From an uncultured Burkholderiaceae bacterium (GTDB lineage Bacteria; Pseudomonadota; Gammaproteobacteria; Burkholderiales; Burkholderiaceae_F), in NCBI GenBank assembly GCA_944390675.1, contig CALXQR010000008.1, forward strand, positions 1 through 64,000: DNA of 64,000 bases, given 5' to 3'. Both the position numbers and the translations under genes were made by a program. Below the pieces are notes generated by a model. That model saw only the letters and a list, made by a program, of their open reading frames with translations, was not told the origin of the DNA and did no database searches. Position 1 is the first letter of the stretch. Each line of letters begins with the position of its first letter. Shown here one piece after another: positions 59,745 through 64,000 of the stretch.

Positions 59745-62361
59745 GATGCGTCTCCTCATTCATGACTGCAGTGATCGCTTGCGTGACGGTGAAGCCTTTT
59801 GCCATATAGGCTTCAATACGCGCGACGTCGCTTGCACGGCTCGAGTACAAAAGGCGCGAGAAGGGATCAAAGCGGATTTGAAGCACCGCTGGCACAGTGT
59901 CCGGTGTCATCAAAAGGCACTCGGCGTATTCACCCGCGCGCATTTTGAGTGTTTTGATCGCATTCATTTCCCAAGCGGAAAAGGCGATCCGCTTTTGACT
60001 TTCCAAAAAGGAAATGGATTCTTCTTTTTGGCGAAGCACAAAGCGGATGTCTGCGTTTTCAAGCGCTGCGCGCGCCGTATCGTTTTGGTAGTAGTCCGCA
60101 AAGGATTGCGTAATGGTGATAAAAGAGGCGTTTTGCTTTCGCGCTCGGCGATAGCCGTTTTGAATAAAGCTCGCGGCATGTTTATGGCTTAAAAGATCCC
60201 ACGCTTCATCAATCACGACCATTTTTCGGATATTTTTATCGCCTTGGGTGAGGTCCTGAGTAATTAAGAAAATGAGGCACAAAAGCACCACGCTTTGAAG
60301 TGTTTTGCGTCCCTTTAAGCCCTCAAGCTCCAAAACAATAAAGTCACGGGTGAAGTTGACGGTGGAGGCCCCGTCAAAATAGCGTCCGTAGGCGCCCTCG
60401 CGTGAGTAGGGGGCGAGCTGAACCGCTAAGTCTTTGACGCGCTGATCGGGTTCTCCCTTGGTGTTGGGATTGACTAAGCCTGTCGCGAGACTTTCGACTA
60501 AATCGGTGACAGTGGCGGGGACGCCCCTGTCTTTTACCTTTTGAAGGCAGAAAATCACGTGTGTTTGAAGCACGCTTTGCGCAAAGTCGCTTAAGCCCTC
60601 GTTGGGAGAAGCCATCTCCGTCAGAATAGGCAAAAGAAAACCCATGTCTTCTTTGATGTCGCGCACCAATTCAAAGGGGTTGATCACAAGGTGCGAGTCC
60701 GGCGCGTACTCAATCCATTGGCCTTTTAAAAGTGTGCAGAGCTTTTTATAGGATGCCCCCACGTCAATCACATAGGTTTTACCGCCGGTGCCGAGGTTTC
60801 CGGTAATGAGGTCATTGGTAAGCGCGCTTTTACCGGCGCCCGACGTGCCCACAATGATGCCGTTGTAGTTACCGGTGCCTGCGAAAATATCCACAGGCGT
60901 CACCTGCCCCCTGCGGCCGGTGAGAAGCAAAAGGGGAGTGAGCGCCTCTTCGCTGTCGCGGGGGCCCGTTCCCTGAAATTCAGCGATAAAAGGCGAGAGA
61001 TTTGCGGCATTCGTCAGCGTCTTTGTGCTTGTGCGCTGGGCGAGTTGCAGGTCTTTAGCCAAAATCGGGCCCATGGTCATGGGCAAAGTGGTCATTAAGC
61101 TTTGCCAGTGCATGCGACTGTCTTGCGTTAAATCCAAGTGTGCGTCTTTAAACACGGCGATTGCGGCTTCCACACATTCAGCGGCTTCCTTTTCTGGTGC
61201 GAGGAGAAGCACCTGATGCGTCATCTTGCAAAGACCGCCGTTAGCGGCATATTCCTCGGTCACAATGTCATAGTCGCGCGAGCGTTTGGCAAGGTAAGGG
61301 AGGTAACGGGCGACTTCGCTAGCGGCAATTTGTTTGGAGCGCGCGGCCATTAAATTAGCGCGGGCTTTGGTTTTTTGGTAGTCAGGAAGCGTCACGGCGC
61401 AGGTGACCAAGAATGGGCAGGGGATGTCAAGCGTTTTGCCTCCGATCATGCGGCTTGTGAGCGCCAAGGCATAGTCGCCGGGGTAGCCTGTCACCGATAA
61501 ACCTGTCATCAAAACCTTATCTTCATGACGGCGGTCTGAAAAAAGAATGCCGTCTTCACGGATGGCGATTTGCGTATCGGGGTCGGTGAGTCCCTGGTTT
61601 AATGCGTCGACTCGATTTGGGCGAGCCCGGGTTTTAAGTTCCGGAGCACCTTTTTGGGGATTCAAAAGCGTGCGAAGGGTGCGGTAAAGATCGTTCGCGG
61701 TCCACGTGTGGCTATAAAGGAATTGTGATTTAAGTAGCGCGATGTGGCGATCCCGTTCCTTTTTAGCTTTTTCAACCGCGGCGAAAAGCTCTTTGTCAGC
61801 CAATGGAATGGCAACAGCAAGCCAGGCTCGGAAGTGCCTCACTCGAAAGTGACTGCCTTTAGATAAGGGTGCCTTGAGGCCTCTTTTTAAATAGTCGACG
61901 CGTGCTAGAGCCAAGTGGTTTAAAACGGAGGCTGCCTCTTGCTTTTCTTCCGGGACTAAAACAGCTGGCGTTCGGCTTGCCACATAAGCGTTTGCGGCCC
62001 ATTCGATGTCGGGCTCGGCAAAAAGCGTCACCTGAAGACCGGTGCCTGTGGGAAGGTCGGCTGAAAAAAGTCCTGTTAATTGACGGGCCATCTCGGGCGT
62101 CGCGCCAGTCTGGGGCGTAAGTTCCAGCGTATAACCCACGGATTCAATAGAGAGGCCCTTATCATCAAGGATCGTGAAAATACCAGGCTCGACTTCATGC
62201 CCATAAGGCATGAGAGCGCTCACTCTGTCGACCACCATCGCGCGTCCTCGATGCGTAAAGAGCGAGTCATCTTCAAAAGCAAGGTTTGAGGAAAGCTTTT
62301 GGGGGCTAAGGCGACTTTTTAAAGCATGAATGCGCTTTGAAAGGTTGAATAAGTCAGACAT
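59737..62361 (-). CDS. traC: Conjugal transfer ATPase TraC (VirB4 family)
   Basis: An 874-residue cytoplasmic ATPase. An N-terminal half of about 460 residues precedes the ATPase domain. Walker A is GTSGAGKSAL and Walker B is MVVIDEAWDLL; ITQSFADYY and SFLESQKR follow in the C-terminal lobe. It powers pilus assembly. The start overlaps the traV stop. Confidence 0.92.
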   Translation of the reverse strand: MSDLFNLSKRIHALKSRLSPQKLSSNLAFEDDSLFTHRGRAMVVDRVSALMPYGHEVEPGIFTILDDKGLSIESVGYTLELTPQTGATPEMARQLTGLFSADLPTGTGLQVTLFAEPDIEWAANAYVASRTPAVLVPEEKQEAASVLNHLALARVDYLKRGLKAPLSKGSHFRVRHFRAWLAVAIPLADKELFAAVEKAKKERDRHIALLKSQFLYSHTWTANDLYRTLRTLLNPQKGAPELKTRARPNRVDALNQGLTDPDTQIAIREDGILFSDRRHEDKVLMTGLSVTGYPGDYALALTSRMIGGKTLDIPCPFLVTCAVTLPDYQKTKARANLMAARSKQIAASEVARYLPYLAKRSRDYDIVTEEYAANGGLCKMTHQVLLLAPEKEAAECVEAAIAVFKDAHLDLTQDSRMHWQSLMTTLPMTMGPILAKDLQLAQRTSTKTLTNAANLSPFIAEFQGTGPRDSEEALTPLLLLTGRRGQVTPVDIFAGTGNYNGIIVGTSGAGKSALTNDLITGNLGTGGKTYVIDVGASYKKLCTLLKGQWIEYAPDSHLVINPFELVRDIKEDMGFLLPILTEMASPNEGLSDFAQSVLQTHVIFCLQKVKDRGVPATVTDLVESLATGLVNPNTKGEPDQRVKDLAVQLAPYSREGAYGRYFDGASTVNFTRDFIVLELEGLKGRKTLQSVVLLCLIFLITQDLTQGDKNIRKMVVIDEAWDLLSHKHAASFIQNGYRRARKQNASFITITQSFADYYQNDTARAALENADIRFVLRQKEESISFLESQKRIAFSAWEMNAIKTLKMRAGEYAECLLMTPDTVPAVLQIRFDPFSRLLYSSRASDVARIEAYMAKGFTVTQAITAVMNEETHHG

Positions 62362-62810
62362 TACTTACTGCCTTTCAAAGGTTGAAGAACCTTATCGCGG
62401 TAATCGTCCATCGCGCGCACGTTAAGCGTTTCAGGGGCCCAGCGGGCGCCTCTGACGGTTGTGAAGATGACGTGCTCGGCGTGAAGGTCTCCGTCAGAGT
62501 CAATGTAGGGGGCGATCCACACGCGAAGAATTTCCTCCGGTGCCCGTTTGGGTGTCATCAAAGGGGTATCTAAGAGAAGTCTGTCAACGGGGGCGCCTTC
62601 GGTTGTAATCTGAACTTCAGTGACGGGTTCATTCCCGCGAGCCTCACGGTCAAGCGACTCGTGCACTTTAGAAAGTGATGCGCACCGGGGCGACAGATCA
62701 ACCGAACAGCCAAAGTCTGACTGCGCGTCCTGAAGCCCGGTGATGGATCCGCATCCGGTTAAAAGAGTTGAGCAAAGAAGAATCAAAGAGACAGGTGCTA
62801 AGCGACACAT
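62361..62810 (-). CDS. traV: Conjugal transfer lipoprotein TraV
   Basis: A 149-residue lipoprotein. The lipobox is LLTGC with the lipid Cys near residue 20, and FGCSVDLSPRCASL and LRVWIAPYIDSDGDLH match TraV. It connects TraK and TraB in the outer-membrane core. Its stop overlaps traC and its start overlaps dsbC. Confidence 0.9.
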   Translation of the reverse strand: MCRLAPVSLILLCSTLLTGCGSITGLQDAQSDFGCSVDLSPRCASLSKVHESLDREARGNEPVTEVQITTEGAPVDRLLLDTPLMTPKRAPEEILRVWIAPYIDSDGDLHAEHVIFTTVRGARWAPETLNVRAMDDYRDKVLQPLKGSK

Positions 62811-63679
62811 TATTCTTTCTCCTTAAGCGACTTTTGAAGAGCCTCTTTTAACGCGTCCATTTGTTTGAACTTTTCTTCAATGGCCTCGGCTGTCATGGCG
62901 CCTGTGACGCGCTCGCCATTTTCAAAAAAGAGGGTCGGCGTGCCTTTGATGGCAAGTTTCGTCATAAGTTTTTCGTTCTCAGTTAAGGGTGTCGCGCATT
63001 TGGCTTCAGTTTTTAATTTCAAGCCACGAAGCATGAAATCTTCAAAAGCTTTTGCAGGGTTCTCAGAACACAAAATGCGAGCGGAAACTTCTTTGGCATC
63101 TGGGTGAAGAGAGGTTAAAGGCGTTAAGAACGTATGAATACGCACGTTTTTAAGTTTCACGAGCTCCGTTTCTAACTTCTTGCAAAAGGGGCAGCGGGGA
63201 TCGGTGAAAACGTAAAGCGTGTGCTGAACCTCTCCTTTTTCTCGGGTAATGGCGTTTTGAAGAGGAAACTTGGTGACATCGGCCATCTGCGCCAGCGTTT
63301 TCATGGGAGCGGTGAGGTCTGTTTTCTTTTGCATGTCGTAGAAAACACCGCCGAAAATCCAGTGACGGAAATAGGCGTCTCGATTGGTTTCTGTGATTTG
63401 ATCAAGGTTTTTAAGGGTTTCTTCGTTAATAAAGACGTAACTCACGCCTTCGCCCAAAATCACTTCATAAAAACCGGCAACAGGCGTTTCTCTGGCTAAG
63501 CGGATGCGGTTTTGGGGATAGGCTTTTTGCAAAACTGTGAGCACCTTTTGGTCTTTGTTACTTAATTGGGTTTGCGCGAAAGTTTGGGCATAGGGCTCAT
63601 TTTGGCTTTGAGCGAGTACGTCAGTAATGGAAAAGTTCATGGCAAGACTCACAAATGTTGTGATAAGGAGCTTTTTCAT
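62810..63679 (-). CDS. dsbC: DsbC-type thiol:disulfide isomerase of the transfer operon
   Basis: A 289-residue secreted protein with a signal peptide and an N-terminal dimerisation-type domain. The thioredoxin-like domain carries CPFC in TDPRCPFCKKLE. The cis-Pro segment is IKGTPTLFFENG. Likely isomerises disulfides in the Cys-rich TraU and TraN. Found in the same place in SXT-type ICEs. Confidence 0.88.
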   Translation of the reverse strand: MKKLLITTFVSLAMNFSITDVLAQSQNEPYAQTFAQTQLSNKDQKVLTVLQKAYPQNRIRLARETPVAGFYEVILGEGVSYVFINEETLKNLDQITETNRDAYFRHWIFGGVFYDMQKKTDLTAPMKTLAQMADVTKFPLQNAITREKGEVQHTLYVFTDPRCPFCKKLETELVKLKNVRIHTFLTPLTSLHPDAKEVSARILCSENPAKAFEDFMLRGLKLKTEAKCATPLTENEKLMTKLAIKGTPTLFFENGERVTGAMTAEAIEEKFKQMDALKEALQKSLKEKE

Positions 63680-63689
63680 AAATCAGTAT

Positions 63690-64000
63690 TTAAAAGAGGG
63701 ATTTTTCAGTCACAATGGAAGAGCTTTGCGTGATGACGATGTCCACATCACGTCCGGCGTCCACTTCTAAGACGGGGAAAATCTTGTCGGCTAAGCGCAG
63801 GTAATAGTCCGCCACACGATCCAGGGCGTCCTGCATGCCTTCGCCCAGGCCCGCCCGCCAGGGATTGTTGACAGAAGTCGTGACGGTGCCCGCGAAATTA
63901 GTGGACGAGTCTTGCGCGGCAAGACTCACGGCTTCGCCAAGACCCGAAAGGGTGCCGACTAAAAGGGCGTTGGCAATGGCTTGACCGGAGCGCGTAACGA
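63690..64000 (-). CDS. traB: Conjugal transfer protein TraB (3' part only)
   Basis: The C-terminal roughly 100 residues of a VirB10-like protein. ADKIFPVLEVDAGRDVDIVIT is the typical end of TraB. The frame continues past 64000 without a stop, so the gene is cut by the window edge. It follows dsbC on the operon's 5' side. Confidence 0.82.
   Translation of the reverse strand, partial: VTRSGQAIANALLVGTLSGLGEAVSLAAQDSSTNFAGTVTTSVNNPWRAGLGEGMQDALDRVADYYLRLADKIFPVLEVDAGRDVDIVITQSSSIVTEKSLF

Larger units (their letters stand above)
47691..64000 (-). mobile_element. Type-F conjugative transfer operon of an ICE or island (partial)
   Basis: Sixteen consecutive minus-strand genes, tightly spaced or overlapping, encode a type-F mating-pair formation system. 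In transcription order: traB, dsbC, traV, traC, an 81-aa gene, trbI-like, signal peptidase, traW, traU, trbC, a TraN-like gene, traN, traF, traH, traG. The order resembles F and SXT/R391-type elements. No relaxase, coupling protein, integrase or oriT is in the window; the element continues past 64000. No attachment site was found near 47.3 kb. Confidence 0.8.

Overview
The window looks like a chromosomal segment of a gut-type betaproteobacterium. The best guess is Burkholderiales, family Sutterellaceae (Sutterella/Parasutterella-like). That placement is inferred from gene content: an asaccharolytic gene set with periplasmic asparaginases, Dcu-type fumarate/succinate antiporters, a secreted C69 dipeptidase, and an F-type conjugative element. 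No rRNA or tRNA gene was seen that could prove it.

Region 1 (about 0.2-17.1 kb) is a fumarate-producing lyase island. A minus-strand operon reads dcu, an argininosuccinate-lyase-like gene, then two adjacent aspartase/fumarase-superfamily genes. It faces an M20 metallopeptidase gene. An IS605-type tnpB with its omega-RNA end follows, then a second pair of aspartase/fumarase-like genes on the plus strand, a decayed GNAT gene, a LysR regulator, a MarC-like membrane protein, a second argininosuccinate-lyase-like gene and a type II asparaginase. The likely logic is that amino-dicarboxylates (asparagine, aspartate, N-substituted aspartates) are converted to fumarate, which feeds fumarate respiration while Dcu exports succinate. 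In both lyase pairs one member keeps the substrate-binding blocks but has lost the catalytic serine loop. The partner keeps the serine loop but has eroded the other blocks. This suggests obligate heteromeric lyases and is the main discovery candidate.

Region 2 (17.7-29.3 kb) is mostly housekeeping: pstB-phoU behind a three-half-site Pho box, phoB-phoR, threonine aldolase, a truncated AlbA/HATPase-type regulator, a RidA-like protein, a secreted alpha/beta hydrolase, a SulP transporter and metG.

Region 3 (29.4-34.9 kb) is visibly AT-richer. It carries a diverged second copy of the lyase-transporter-LysR-asparaginase set. A C69 dipeptidase, a DUF4143 ATPase, a 33-bp-period operator-like array, an AlaX-like editing protein, Mrp, a YheT-like hydrolase and a VWA/OmpA-domain protein follow.

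Region 4 (42.8-47.7 kb) is a small defence-like patch: a lone AAA ATPase, a RloA-like ATPase with a RloB-like Toprim protein, and a GIY-YIG protein. Region 5 (47.7 kb to the window end, minus strand) is the F-type type IV secretion operon of an integrative conjugative element or plasmid-like island (traG, H, F, N, a second TraN-like gene, trbC, U, W, a signal peptidase, trbI-like, traC, V, dsbC and the 3' part of traB). It runs off the window. Neither element end was located.
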